Assembly: GCF_022012435.1 (NCBI RefSeq)
Contig: NZ_JAKLUA010000016.1
Location: 62,001 to 126,000, forward strand
Source: Bradyrhizobium zhengyangense
GTDB taxonomy: Bacteria > Pseudomonadota > Alphaproteobacteria > Rhizobiales > Xanthobacteraceae
Reading direction: 5' to 3'
DNA length: 64,000 bases
A program made the position numbers and the translations under genes. Under the pieces are notes generated by a model that was not told the DNA's origin, searched no databases, and saw nothing but the letters and a program-made list of their open reading frames with translations. Shown here in pieces: positions 44,324 to 52,369 of this stretch (positions are counted from its first letter, which is position 1; every line of letters begins with the position of its first letter).

Positions 44324-44794
44324 CTACCAGGCTTTCACCGGCCGATTCGCGTGGCTCGCCTGCGGCACACCGCGATTGAGCGACATGTGAGAGTGAACAC
44401 ACAGCCAGCCATCGCCATTCCGCGAAAAGATCATGGTCGCGCGGCCAGGGCGCGGAAACGCGCTGCGATCGGGATGATAGCCTGAGCTCGTCCATGGTGC
44501 GATCACGGTCGCCATCGTGCCGTCGGCCGACGCGAGGATCGAGGTCTGGTCGAGCACGAAGCGGAAGTCCGTGGTCTTCGGCCAGACGCTATTCCATTGC
44601 GTAGTGACCCACTGATCAAGCCCCGGGATGACGTCATTGTGCGTGCCGAAGGCGAGTACGTCTGGGTGAAAGAGCGGCCGAGCCGAGGCGTAGTCGACCT
44701 CGCGGACATAGCCCGCAAAGGTCTCCAGCCACTGCCGAAAGAATTGAACGATCTCGGTGTTCGCAAGTGGCAGCGGGGCCATTGCCTGCTCCAT
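44324..44794 (-). CDS. SnoaL/NTF2-like domain protein
   Basis: 156 residues from the ATG at 44794; an ATG at 44782 has GGAG upstream and would start M-A-P-L-P. A cone-shaped NTF2 fold is indicated by the F-R-Q-W-L-E-T-F helix, F-H-P-D-V-L-A-F-G-T, and the final V-H-S-H-M-S-L. Members bind small ligands or act as isomerases/hydrolases; the ligand here is unknown. Its 5' end overlaps nothing coding; 121 nt separate it from the divergent Spy-like gene. Confidence 0.8.
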   Translation of the reverse strand: MEQAMAPLPLANTEIVQFFRQWLETFAGYVREVDYASARPLFHPDVLAFGTHNDVIPGLDQWVTTQWNSVWPKTTDFRFVLDQTSILASADGTMATVIAPWTSSGYHPDRSAFPRPGRATMIFSRNGDGWLCVHSHMSLNRGVPQASHANRPVKAW

Positions 44795-44915
44795 ATTTGG
44801 CAACTCGCTCAGGCAATCTTGTTGCCACGGGACGAACCGTCCAGCAAGATATGCTGCATCGATAGCACCGGCGGAAATCGATCAGCAAACCGGCCGACCT
44901 TACGGAGTGAGACTC

Positions 44916-45455
44916 ATGAGACGCCTTCTGCTTGCGGCCACGCTTGTCATCATGTGCAATGCTGCCGACGCGCAGTCGGACCAGCCTTATGCCGGTCTTG
45001 AGCAACGTCCCGTCAAGGCGCTGTCGCGACAGCAGATCGACGATCTGCTGAGCGGACGCGGAATGGGCTTGGCGCTGGCCGCTGAACTAAATGGATACCC
45101 CGGCCCGAGCCATGTTCTCGAACTCGGTGATCGCCTTGAGTTGACTTCGGATCAACGTCTTCGAGTTCAGAAACTCTACGACGCCATGAAGCAAGAGACG
45201 GTCCCGCTAGGCAACAAGCTCGTCGAGCAAGAGAGGGAACTGGATCAGCTTTTCTCGGCTCGTGCGGTGACACCGGAATCGCTCAAAGCCACCATCGCTG
45301 CCATTTCCGAAACCCAGGCGCAGCTGCGTGAAAGCCACCTCAAATATCATCTGACGACCGCAGCTTTGCTCAATCAGAGTCAAATGCAGCGATATGCCGA
45401 ACTGCGAGGTTATCAGCACCCCATCGGTTCCGAAGGACACAGGCATCATCACTAG
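44916..45455 (+). CDS. Periplasmic Spy/CpxP-like heavy-metal-responsive protein
   Basis: 179 residues from the ATG at 44916 (GGAG 9 nt upstream). A signal peptide (about 1-19) precedes a helical domain: L-E-L-G-D-R-L-E-L-T-S-D-Q-R-L-R-V-Q is the L-x-L-T-x-x-Q motif of Spy/CpxP proteins. The C-terminus is histidine-rich (G-H-R-H-H-H), which may bind metal. It starts an apparent two-gene unit with the TauE/SafE permease 3 nt downstream. Confidence 0.82.
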   Translation: MRRLLLAATLVIMCNAADAQSDQPYAGLEQRPVKALSRQQIDDLLSGRGMGLALAAELNGYPGPSHVLELGDRLELTSDQRLRVQKLYDAMKQETVPLGNKLVEQERELDQLFSARAVTPESLKATIAAISETQAQLRESHLKYHLTTAALLNQSQMQRYAELRGYQHPIGSEGHRHHH

Positions 45456-45458
45456 AAA

Positions 45459-46184
45459 ATGCTGACGGCATTCTTCGCTGCAATTTCGCTTCTCTATGCG
45501 ACAGTAGGTCAAGCGGGCGGAACAGCATTTCTTGCGCTCATGGCCTTTGCCTCGTTTCCCCCAAACGAGATGAGGCCAACTGCCCTGTTGCTCAATATCG
45601 TTGCGGCTACCTGTTCCACGTGGCTATTCAATCGCGGCAGCCATATCGACTGGGCCAAGCTGAAGCCACTTCTGATCGCCTCACTGCCAACCACTCTGGC
45701 GGGCGCATCCATCGTTCTGGCCGATGATATCTACCACACCATCACGGGAATCGTGCTCCTGCTCGCCGCTATCGTCCTGGTGATCGGACGGAGAAACGAA
45801 GATTTGCCGGATCGAGCCACGCCACTCGGGGCCGCAATATTGACGGGCGCCGGCGTCGGCTTCATCTCGGGGCTAACCGGCGTCGGCGGTGGCGTGTTCC
45901 TAGCTCCCATTTTGGTTGGAATGCGCTGGGCATCACCCAAACAGACCGCGGCGCTCTCCGCGCCTTTCATCCTCGGAAACTCCGCCATCGGATTGGTCGG
46001 GGCGATCCACGTTGGACAGGTACCGTCATCCCAAACTTGGCTGTATGCACTGGGCGCGCTCGCCGGCGCGATAGCCGGAACCACGATAGGGTTGCGATGG
46101 CTCTCGCAAACGGCAACACGCTACGTTCTTGCCACTGTCCTTGGCTCCGCTGGCGTTCAGCTCGTAGCGTTCGCTGCCAGATGA
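45459..46184 (+). CDS. Sulfite exporter TauE/SafE family permease
   Basis: 241 residues, about 8 membrane helices in two repeats. Family motifs: Y-A-T-V-G-Q-A-G-G-T in the first half and S-G-L-T-G-V-G-G-G-V-F-L-A-P in the second. Members export sulfite, sulfoacetate or similar anions, or have unknown substrates. It follows the Spy-like gene by 3 nt without a good site of its own, so coupling is likely. Confidence 0.88.
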   Translation: MLTAFFAAISLLYATVGQAGGTAFLALMAFASFPPNEMRPTALLLNIVAATCSTWLFNRGSHIDWAKLKPLLIASLPTTLAGASIVLADDIYHTITGIVLLLAAIVLVIGRRNEDLPDRATPLGAAILTGAGVGFISGLTGVGGGVFLAPILVGMRWASPKQTAALSAPFILGNSAIGLVGAIHVGQVPSSQTWLYALGALAGAIAGTTIGLRWLSQTATRYVLATVLGSAGVQLVAFAAR

Positions 46185-46267
46185 GTGCGGAGAATGGTGG
46201 GCAGATTGCGCTTTCGCCTTCGCTCTTCGAGCTACGGCGCACAAGTCGCTAATCCGCCCTACCTACA

Positions 46268-47197
46268 TCACTTCAACGCCGAAAATACGATGAGGCCCAG
46301 GATCAGCGCCGACAGCGAATATTTCAGCGTGTAGTAGACATTGCGGTTCCATTCCTTGACCTTGCGGCTGCCGAGATGGATCTCGTAGAGCTTGCCGAAC
46401 ACCTTGTTGAGCGCACCGACATGCTCGCCATCGACGTTCTGGGTCGCCGACGCCTTGACGATGTGATGACTGACCCAGCGGTTGATCGCGGTCATGAAGC
46501 CGTACTTCATCGGGCGCTCGACGTCGCAGAACAGGATGATGCGGTTGACATCAGTCTGGTTCTCGGCGCTGTGGATGAAGGTCTCGTCGAACATGAAGGC
46601 CTCGCCATCGCGCCAGACGCATTCGACGCCGTCGACGAGGATACGGCACTTGTTCGAGTTCGGCGTGACGAGACCGAGGTGGTAGCGGAGCGAGCCGGCG
46701 AAGGGATCACGATGAGCGCCGAGCTTGCCGCCCGGCGGCAGCATGGCGAACATCGCACCGTGCACGCTCGGGATCGACTTGAGCAGTTCCACCGTCTTCG
46801 GGCACAGTGCGTTCGCCGAGGGCAGGAAGTCGTCGTACCACTTCAGGTAAAATCGCTTCCAGCCACTCTTGAAGAATGAGTAGAAGCCCCAGTCATTGTT
46901 CTTGGCAGCGGCGCGGATGAAGCCCTCGTCGAACAGGCGCACGGCCTCATCGCGGATGGTCTCCCAGTTTTCGCTGAGCGGCTTCAGCTCCGGAAACTGC
47001 TCAACCGAGATCACCGGCTTGTTCGGCACCGCCGAACCCGCATACATCAGCACATTGTAGGGCGCGAGGTAGGTCGAGTGATCGCCGAGCTGGCGCGCAA
47101 AGCGCAGCCGCTGCTTGCCGCGGAAGTGAACGTAAATCGTCGATGCCACAAGCACATACAAAATGACAAGTTGCGGCGCAAAAAGCTGTTTCAGCAT
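46268..47197 (-). CDS. lpxO: Aspartyl/asparaginyl beta-hydroxylase family lipid hydroxylase (LpxO-like)
   Basis: 309 residues from the ATG at 47197. An N-terminal membrane helix (about 5-22) and the 2-oxoglutarate/Fe(II) fold, with P-G-G-K-L-G-A-H-R-D-P-F-A-G-S-L-R-Y-H-L and a later D-E-T-F-I-H-S-A-E-N, give the iron ligands His and Asp/His and the 2-oxoglutarate arginine. A C-terminal hydrophobic helix (about 290-306) may also anchor it. LpxO adds a 2-hydroxyl to acyl chains of lipid A; hopanoid- or ornithine-lipid hydroxylation is an alternative in Bradyrhizobium. Confidence 0.85.
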   Translation of the reverse strand: MLKQLFAPQLVILYVLVASTIYVHFRGKQRLRFARQLGDHSTYLAPYNVLMYAGSAVPNKPVISVEQFPELKPLSENWETIRDEAVRLFDEGFIRAAAKNNDWGFYSFFKSGWKRFYLKWYDDFLPSANALCPKTVELLKSIPSVHGAMFAMLPPGGKLGAHRDPFAGSLRYHLGLVTPNSNKCRILVDGVECVWRDGEAFMFDETFIHSAENQTDVNRIILFCDVERPMKYGFMTAINRWVSHHIVKASATQNVDGEHVGALNKVFGKLYEIHLGSRKVKEWNRNVYYTLKYSLSALILGLIVFSALK

Positions 47198-47342
47198 TTC
47201 CCCAAATCCCGAGTGACCCAGCCGGGGACGTGATCTAACGCGACCCGGCCCAACCGGCAAGTTATTCACCGGCGGGTTGTGTTCACGCTGGGGGGAGCGC
47301 GGGACTAGAGATTTGGGCCGAAACGGACCGAAACTAGCCGAA

Positions 47343-47498
47343 TCAAGCCCGCGACAGCGCCTGCAAGCCCTTGAAAATCAGGCGCTTGGGATCGGTGACG
47401 CCGGCGAGGTAGAGCCGGCGGATGAATGCGATGACGGCGTCGCGGTCGCAATCGGTCAGCGCGACGACAGCGTCGACCGCGATCTTCTGGGCTTCCAT
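47343..47498 (-). CDS. 51-residue conserved-looking small protein
   Basis: An ATG at 47498 with GAGGTG 7-8 nt upstream opens a 51-residue frame ending at 47343. The product is a compact amphipathic helical protein, M-E-A-Q-K-I-A-V-D-A-V-V-A-L-T then D-R-D-A-V-I-A-F-I-R-R-L-Y-L-A-G and F-K-G-L-Q-A-L-S-R-A. Codon third positions are GC-rich as in real genes here. It lies 145 nt upstream of the LpxO-like gene on the same strand. Function unknown. Confidence 0.6.
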   Translation of the reverse strand: MEAQKIAVDAVVALTDCDRDAVIAFIRRLYLAGVTDPKRLIFKGLQALSRA

Positions 47499-47651
47499 TG
47501 GGCTCACCTCGGCCTTGCGATTAACCCCGGCCGAGACAGGCTAGGACTCATCCGTTAAATCGGCGTTAACTGTTTGGGAACCATCGCCGATTCAGCCGGG
47601 CGGCCGTATACGCGAAACAACGCATTGGCTGCCGCGCCGCGGCCGCGATGT

Positions 47652-48575
47652 CTAGCGCGCACCGAGACTCTTCTTGAGCAGCGCGAACTGCTTCCTGAGC
47701 CGCGGGACTGCGAAGTCGGTGAAGGCCCGCACCTTCGACACTGTGAGCCGTCCCTGCGGACAGATCAGGTGAACCGGCATCTCGGGATCCTCGTCACCGG
47801 CAAGCACGATCTCGAGCTCGCCGCGCGCCACCTGCTCGGCAACCTGATACGAATACATCCGCGCCACGCCGCGCCCGGCGACGGCGGAAGCCACGGCCGC
47901 ATAGGTGCTGCTGACGGTGAGTCGCGGTGTGAACTGGACCGTGCGAGGCGCCGACGAATTTTTCGGCGGCTTGAACGTCCACGAATTGGGAAGATGGGCC
48001 ATCGCCACGACCTGATGCTTGGCGAGATCGCCGGGCTCTTCGATTCGCGGGTGTTGATTGAGATAGCGGGGAGCTGCCACGACGACACGGCGGACCTCGC
48101 CGATCCGCGTCGCAACCATCGCCGAGTCCGCGAGCGGACCGATGCGAAGCGCGACATCCACGCCTTCATCGATCAGACTGACCGCGCGATCGAACAGCAG
48201 GAGCTTTGCCGACACCGTCGGATAGGCGTCCAGAAACGCATCAAGGATCGGACGCAGCACCATCTCGCCTGACACCACCGGCGCGGTGATCGTGAGCAGG
48301 CCGCGCGGCGCGGTGCGCGGGCCAGCTGCAATGTCGTCGGCTTCTTCCAGCTCGATCAGCACGCGGCGGCAGACCGCGACGTAGCGCTCGCCCTCCTCGC
48401 TCAGCTTGATTGATCGCGTGGTCCGATGCAGCAGCTCGGCGCCCACCCGCTCTTCGAGAAAGGCGATGGCGCGGCTGACCGCCGCAGGCGACCGGCCAAG
48501 CTTGCGGCCGGCGGCGGCAAGGCTGCCCTCGTCCACCGCGAGGACGAATACCTTCATCGCATCCAGACGATCCAT
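47652..48575 (-). CDS. LysR-family transcriptional regulator
   Basis: 307 residues. An N-terminal winged helix (about 1-60) with V-D-E-G-S-L-A-A-A-G-R-K-L-G-R-S-P-A-A-V-S-R, and a periplasmic-binding-protein-like effector domain (about 88-295). It is divergent from the SDR gene (205 nt between starts), which it probably controls, together with the MFS gene. The effector is unknown. Confidence 0.92.
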   Translation of the reverse strand: MDRLDAMKVFVLAVDEGSLAAAGRKLGRSPAAVSRAIAFLEERVGAELLHRTTRSIKLSEEGERYVAVCRRVLIELEEADDIAAGPRTAPRGLLTITAPVVSGEMVLRPILDAFLDAYPTVSAKLLLFDRAVSLIDEGVDVALRIGPLADSAMVATRIGEVRRVVVAAPRYLNQHPRIEEPGDLAKHQVVAMAHLPNSWTFKPPKNSSAPRTVQFTPRLTVSSTYAAVASAVAGRGVARMYSYQVAEQVARGELEIVLAGDEDPEMPVHLICPQGRLTVSKVRAFTDFAVPRLRKQFALLKKSLGAR

Positions 48576-48780
48576 GCTTTCCCGCGGCCCTTCTGAAATT
48601 CCACCCGCAAGCTAGGCGTTTGCCCCAACCGCGACAACTCCCCGCCAGCTGCCGGCCGGGCATTCGTGCGCGCCGCGAAAGAGTGTCTGCCGGACAGCGC
48701 GCATTCGCAGCCGGCCTACCGCAGCATAGATCACCCCCTGGCCAGCCAGCGCTGGCACGGATCAACAACAGGAGCCCGTC

Positions 48781-49491
48781 ATGGGTATCGAGCAGAAGGT
48801 TGCCATCATCACCGGTGCGTCGCAGGGCATCGGCGCCGCCCTCGTCCAGGGCTTTCGCGATCGCAATTATCGTGTGGTCGCCACAGCAAGGTCGATCAAG
48901 CCGTCGGGCGACGACGAAGTTCTCGCCATTCCCGGCGACATCGCCGACCGGACAACCGCCGAGCGCGTGGTTGCGCAGGCCGTCGCCCGCTTCGGCCGCG
49001 TCGATACGCTGGTCAACAATGCCGGCATCTTTGTCGCAAAGCCGTTTACGCAGTATACCGCCGAGGATTACGCGTCTGTGATGGGCACCAACGTCGCGGG
49101 CTTCTTCAACATCACCCAGCTCGCGATCGCCGAGATGGAGAAACAGGCGTCTGGCCACGTCGTCCAGATCAGCACCACGCTGGTCGACCATGCCAATTCG
49201 AACGTGCCCTCAGTGCTGGCCTCGCTGAGCAAGGGCGGCCTCAACGCCGCGACCAGGTCGCTCGCGATCGAATACGCCAGGCGCGGCATCCGCGTGAACG
49301 CGGTGGCGCCAGGAATCATCAAATCGCCGATGCATCCGGTGTCGACGCACGCGCAGTACGGCGCAATGCACCCGGTCGGCCACATGGGCGAGATGTCCGA
49401 CATCGTCAATGCCGTGCTCTATCTGGAGGGTGCGTCCTTCGTCACCGGCGAGATTCTGCATGTCGATGGCGGCCAGAGCGCCGGCCACTAA
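48781..49491 (+). CDS. SDR-family oxidoreductase with atypical catalytic site
   Basis: 236 residues. The NAD(P) loop T-G-A-S-Q-G-I-G, the N-N-A-G motif and the K of the active site are present, but the usual Tyr of Y-X3-K is Ala here (A-S-L-S-K). Related SDRs with S-x-L-A-A/S-L-T/S-K occur in Bradyrhizobium and other bacteria, so this may be a group feature and not a mutation. Divergent from the LysR gene and 35 nt before the MFS gene: a LysR-controlled unit. Confidence 0.88.
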   Translation: MGIEQKVAIITGASQGIGAALVQGFRDRNYRVVATARSIKPSGDDEVLAIPGDIADRTTAERVVAQAVARFGRVDTLVNNAGIFVAKPFTQYTAEDYASVMGTNVAGFFNITQLAIAEMEKQASGHVVQISTTLVDHANSNVPSVLASLSKGGLNAATRSLAIEYARRGIRVNAVAPGIIKSPMHPVSTHAQYGAMHPVGHMGEMSDIVNAVLYLEGASFVTGEILHVDGGQSAGH

Positions 49492-49526
49492 GGACATCTG
49501 CGCGCCCGTGCGCGCAGGAGGATGAC

Positions 49527-50756
49527 ATGACCGAACTCCATGCAAATACCAAGCACGAGGCCCGGCCGCAGCAGCGGCCGGGCACGACGTCAGAGGCAAC
49601 TTGGCGATATGCCGTCGCCGGCCTCGCCGCATCGCTGGTCGGGCTTGGCCTCGCCCGCTTTTCCTACACGCCGTTGATCCCGGCGCTGATTGCAGCAAAG
49701 TGGTTCAGTGCCTCCGACGTCGTCTATCTCGGTGCTGCGAACCTTGCCGGTTATCTCGCCGGCGCGCTCGCGGCGCGAGCTGTCGCCGCCCGTATCGGGG
49801 CGATCCGAGCGTTACGAGCAATGATGCTGCTCGCCACCCTCTCCTTCTTTGCCAGCTCTGCTCCGGTGTCTTTCATCTGGTTCTTCGCCTGGCGCTTCCT
49901 CTCGGGTTTCACCGGCGGCATCATCATGGTGCTGGCTGCTTCTGTAATCCTGCCACACACCCCGGCCAGCCGGCGCGGCATCGTCGGCGGCGTGATCTTT
50001 GCGGGCGTTGGGCTCGGCGTGGCTGCATCGGGCACCTTGGTGCCGCTGTTGCTGCAACAGGGCTTGCCGCAGAGCTGGTATGGCCTTGGCGTCCTCGCCG
50101 CCGTCCTCACACTCCTCAGTTGGTGGAACTGGCCCGCGCAAGCCAGGGGCGATACTGCGTCCTCGCACCACACGAAACGGCGTCACACCTCGCCGGCCGC
50201 CCGGGCGCTCCTGATCCAGTACGGGCTCAACGCGGTCGCGCTGGTGCCGCACATGGTCTTCATCGTCGATTTCGTGGCGCGTGGTCTGGGCCAGGGCATT
50301 GCGGCCGGATCACGCTATTGGGTCCTGTACGGCCTCGGCGCGATCGTGGGCCCGCTCGTCACCGGCCATCTCGGCGACCGCTCCGGATTCGGCCCGGCCT
50401 TGCGCGCAGCCTTTCTGATCGAAGCAGCCGCCGTGCTGCTGCCCACCGTCAGCACAGCACCGGTGTCGTTGATCGTATCGAGCGTAGTGGTCGGCGGCTT
50501 CACGCCGGGCATCGTGCCCTTGGTGCTCGGCCGCATCCATGAGCTCGTTCCGCACTCCAGCGAGCAGCAGCGTGCGACATGGAGCCACGCCACCACCAGC
50601 TTTGCGCTGTTCCAGGCGGCTGCGGCCTACGGCTTCTCCTGGATCTTTGCGCAGACCGGCGGCGACTATCTCGTCCTGTTCGCTCTCGGCGGCGGCGGCG
50701 TGATATTGGCGCTCGCGATCGACCTTGGCCTCGCGCTCACGACGCGCAAGGCGTGA
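49527..50756 (+). CDS. MFS transporter of the YbfB/YjiJ type
   Basis: 409 residues from the ATG at 49527 (AGGAGG 5 nt upstream). About 12 membrane helices. Matches the YbfB-type by G-L-G-L-A-R-F-S-Y-T-P-L-I-P-A-L in the first helix and G-F-T-G-G-I-I-M-V-L in the fourth. Substrates are unknown. Co-transcribed with the SDR gene; ends just before the truncated copy of the monooxygenase gene. Confidence 0.87.
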   Translation: MTELHANTKHEARPQQRPGTTSEATWRYAVAGLAASLVGLGLARFSYTPLIPALIAAKWFSASDVVYLGAANLAGYLAGALAARAVAARIGAIRALRAMMLLATLSFFASSAPVSFIWFFAWRFLSGFTGGIIMVLAASVILPHTPASRRGIVGGVIFAGVGLGVAASGTLVPLLLQQGLPQSWYGLGVLAAVLTLLSWWNWPAQARGDTASSHHTKRRHTSPAARALLIQYGLNAVALVPHMVFIVDFVARGLGQGIAAGSRYWVLYGLGAIVGPLVTGHLGDRSGFGPALRAAFLIEAAAVLLPTVSTAPVSLIVSSVVVGGFTPGIVPLVLGRIHELVPHSSEQQRATWSHATTSFALFQAAAAYGFSWIFAQTGGDYLVLFALGGGGVILALAIDLGLALTTRKA

Positions 50757-50774
50757 CCGCAGGCGGCGGCGTGG

Positions 50775-50852
50775 TCAGGAGTACCGCATCACGCCGTCGT
50801 CGATCTTGCCGAAGCGCAAGGAAACGATGTCGAGCGCATAGTTCTGGTACAG
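50775..50852 (-). pseudogene. 78-bp duplicate of the 3' end of the monooxygenase gene (left direct repeat)
   Basis: These 78 bases are identical to 52292-52369, the last 25 codons and stop of the Baeyer-Villiger-type monooxygenase gene. The rest of that gene is absent here. With the second copy it flanks the UDP-glucuronate decarboxylase segment, marking a duplication at an insertion. Confidence 0.95.
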
Positions 50853-50862
50853 GGCGGACAAA

Positions 50863-51816
50863 CTACGGCAGTTCTTTGAGTAGCTTTTCAAAATAGGCAA
50901 TCGTCCTCGCAATCCCTTCGCCAAGCTGCGTCTTCGGCTCCCAGGCCAGTTCCAGCTTCGCTTTCGTAATGTCTGGACGTCGTTGACGCGGATCATCGGC
51001 CGGTAAAGGAAGGTGCACAATCTTGGAGGATGATCCAGTCATATTGATTATGGTACTTGCGAGCTCAAGCATCGAAACGTCTGCCGGATTTCCGATATTG
51101 ATTGGTCCGGTAACTCGATCATCGGTGTTCATCAAACTGACGAGCCCATGGATCAAGTCATCGACGTAGCAAAACGCGCGAGTCTGAGATCCATCCCCGT
51201 AGATGGTAATGTCTTCACCTCGCAGCGCCTGAACAATGAAATTCGACACGACGCGCCCGTCATTGGGATGCATGCGAGGACCATAAGTGTTGAAGATTCT
51301 CGCAACTTTGATCCGCAACTTGTGCTGACGCCGATAGTCGAAAAATAGGGTTTCGGCGCAGCGCTTGCCTTCATCATAGCAAGAGCGCATCCCGATGGGA
51401 TTTACGTTGCCCCAATATTCCTCGTTTTGCGGATGGACACTAGGATCTCCATAAACTTCAGAAGTGGAGGCCTGAAGAATCTTGGCTTTGGTACGCTTGG
51501 CCAAGCCAAGCATATTGATCGCCCCATGTACGCTCGTTTTCGTCGTCTGGACCGGATCGTGCTGGTAGTGCACGGGGGACGCTGGGCACGCGAGATTATA
51601 GATCTCATCAATTTCAAGATAGATCGGAAACGTCACATCGTGACGGATGAGCTCAAAGCGGGTCTGACCAATCAGGTGCTCGATGTTGCGGCGCGTTCCG
51701 GTGAAGAAGTTGTCAAGGCAGATGACTTCCGCTCCCGTCGCCAGCAGCCTCTCGCACAGATGGGAGCCGAGGAATCCTGAACCGCCTGTGATAAGTATCC
51801 GTTTTTGGAGATGCAT
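50863..51816 (-). CDS. UDP-glucuronate decarboxylase (UDP-xylose synthase family)
   Basis: 317 residues from the ATG at 51816 (GAGG upstream). Extended SDR with R-I-L-I-T-G-G-S-G-F-L-G-S-H, A-C-P-A-S-P-V-H-Y-Q-x-D-P-V-Q-T, S-T-S-E-V-Y-G-D-P and the active-site Y-D-E-G-K-R; these are the markers of UXS enzymes, which make UDP-xylose from UDP-glucuronate. GC is visibly lower than in neighbours (28 of 60 bases in 51421-51480). It lies between two 78-bp direct repeats; only 10 nt separate its stop from the left repeat. Probably acquired by transfer. UDP-xylose is a precursor for polysaccharides, as elsewhere in this window. Confidence 0.93.
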   Translation of the reverse strand: MHLQKRILITGGSGFLGSHLCERLLATGAEVICLDNFFTGTRRNIEHLIGQTRFELIRHDVTFPIYLEIDEIYNLACPASPVHYQHDPVQTTKTSVHGAINMLGLAKRTKAKILQASTSEVYGDPSVHPQNEEYWGNVNPIGMRSCYDEGKRCAETLFFDYRRQHKLRIKVARIFNTYGPRMHPNDGRVVSNFIVQALRGEDITIYGDGSQTRAFCYVDDLIHGLVSLMNTDDRVTGPINIGNPADVSMLELASTIINMTGSSSKIVHLPLPADDPRQRRPDITKAKLELAWEPKTQLGEGIARTIAYFEKLLKELP

Positions 51817-52291
51817 GGGATGGTCCTCACTCGATCTTGTAGTAACTTTGAGCTTCTGCCGGTTTGATGGAGTATGAGTTAAGTTAATCCCACGATGCGC
51901 TTGAACTCTACTCGGCTGAGATAACAGATGGTCGAGTCCCCGCGATAGTGTTGTAAATTTTTTTTGGCCGCTGCCAGAACCTGGTATCCCGGGGCGGAAG
52001 CAAGAATACGAGACCAAGGCGACGAATGAACATCGCGGTTAGACGACGAAGAAGCCGTAGCCCGTGACGGCCGGAGTGATGCATTGCGGGACCCCGCATT
52101 CGCCACCATTAACCTGTGTGCATATAGAGGCGATCTGTTCCGGATCGACAATGGCCGCGACATGTCGAGAGGTGCGCCTTGGCGCATATCAGCCGCCACT
52201 CAATGCGGTGCGTATGTTCGCACTCACTTCGACAGCATCGTTTAACCATTGCCGGCACCATTGCGGCCGGGCTGCAAGTGTCAGCCGGCGA
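51817..52291. other. Leader region of the UDP-xylose synthase gene inside the inserted segment
   Basis: About 475 nt without a convincing gene. It contains a run of nine T on the plus strand near 51959 (A-run on the coding strand of the decarboxylase) and no clear hairpins. A 106-codon minus-strand frame starting at 52199 looks like chance. It belongs to the inserted segment and probably supplies the promoter. Confidence 0.4.
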
Positions 52292-52369
52292 TCAGGAGTA
52301 CCGCATCACGCCGTCGTCGATCTTGCCGAAGCGCAAGGAAACGATGTCGAGCGCATAGTTCTGGTACAG
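52292..52369. repeat. Right 78-bp direct repeat (inside the monooxygenase gene)
   Basis: Identical to 50775-50852. It is the authentic 3' end of the monooxygenase gene; flanks of the two copies are unrelated. Confidence 0.95.

Larger units (their letters stand above)
50853..52291. mobile_element. Inserted segment flanked by 78-bp direct repeats
   Basis: The 1439 bp between the two identical 78-bp copies hold one lower-GC gene and its leader and lack any visible integrase, transposase or terminal inverted repeat. Without it, one copy of the repeat would join the MFS and monooxygenase genes tail to tail. The mechanism is not determined by the sequence. Confidence 0.6.

Noticed and set aside
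48666..49526. Long N-terminal extension of the MFS frame
   Set aside because: It overlaps the SDR gene in another frame; the transporter begins at 49527 with a clear AGGAGG site.
50775..51020. 81-codon frame containing the monooxygenase tail
   Set aside because: Chance read-through from the antisense frame of the decarboxylase gene into the duplicated fragment.
51879..52199. 106-codon minus-strand frame in the inserted segment
   Set aside because: No site, mixed composition and no recognisable pattern.
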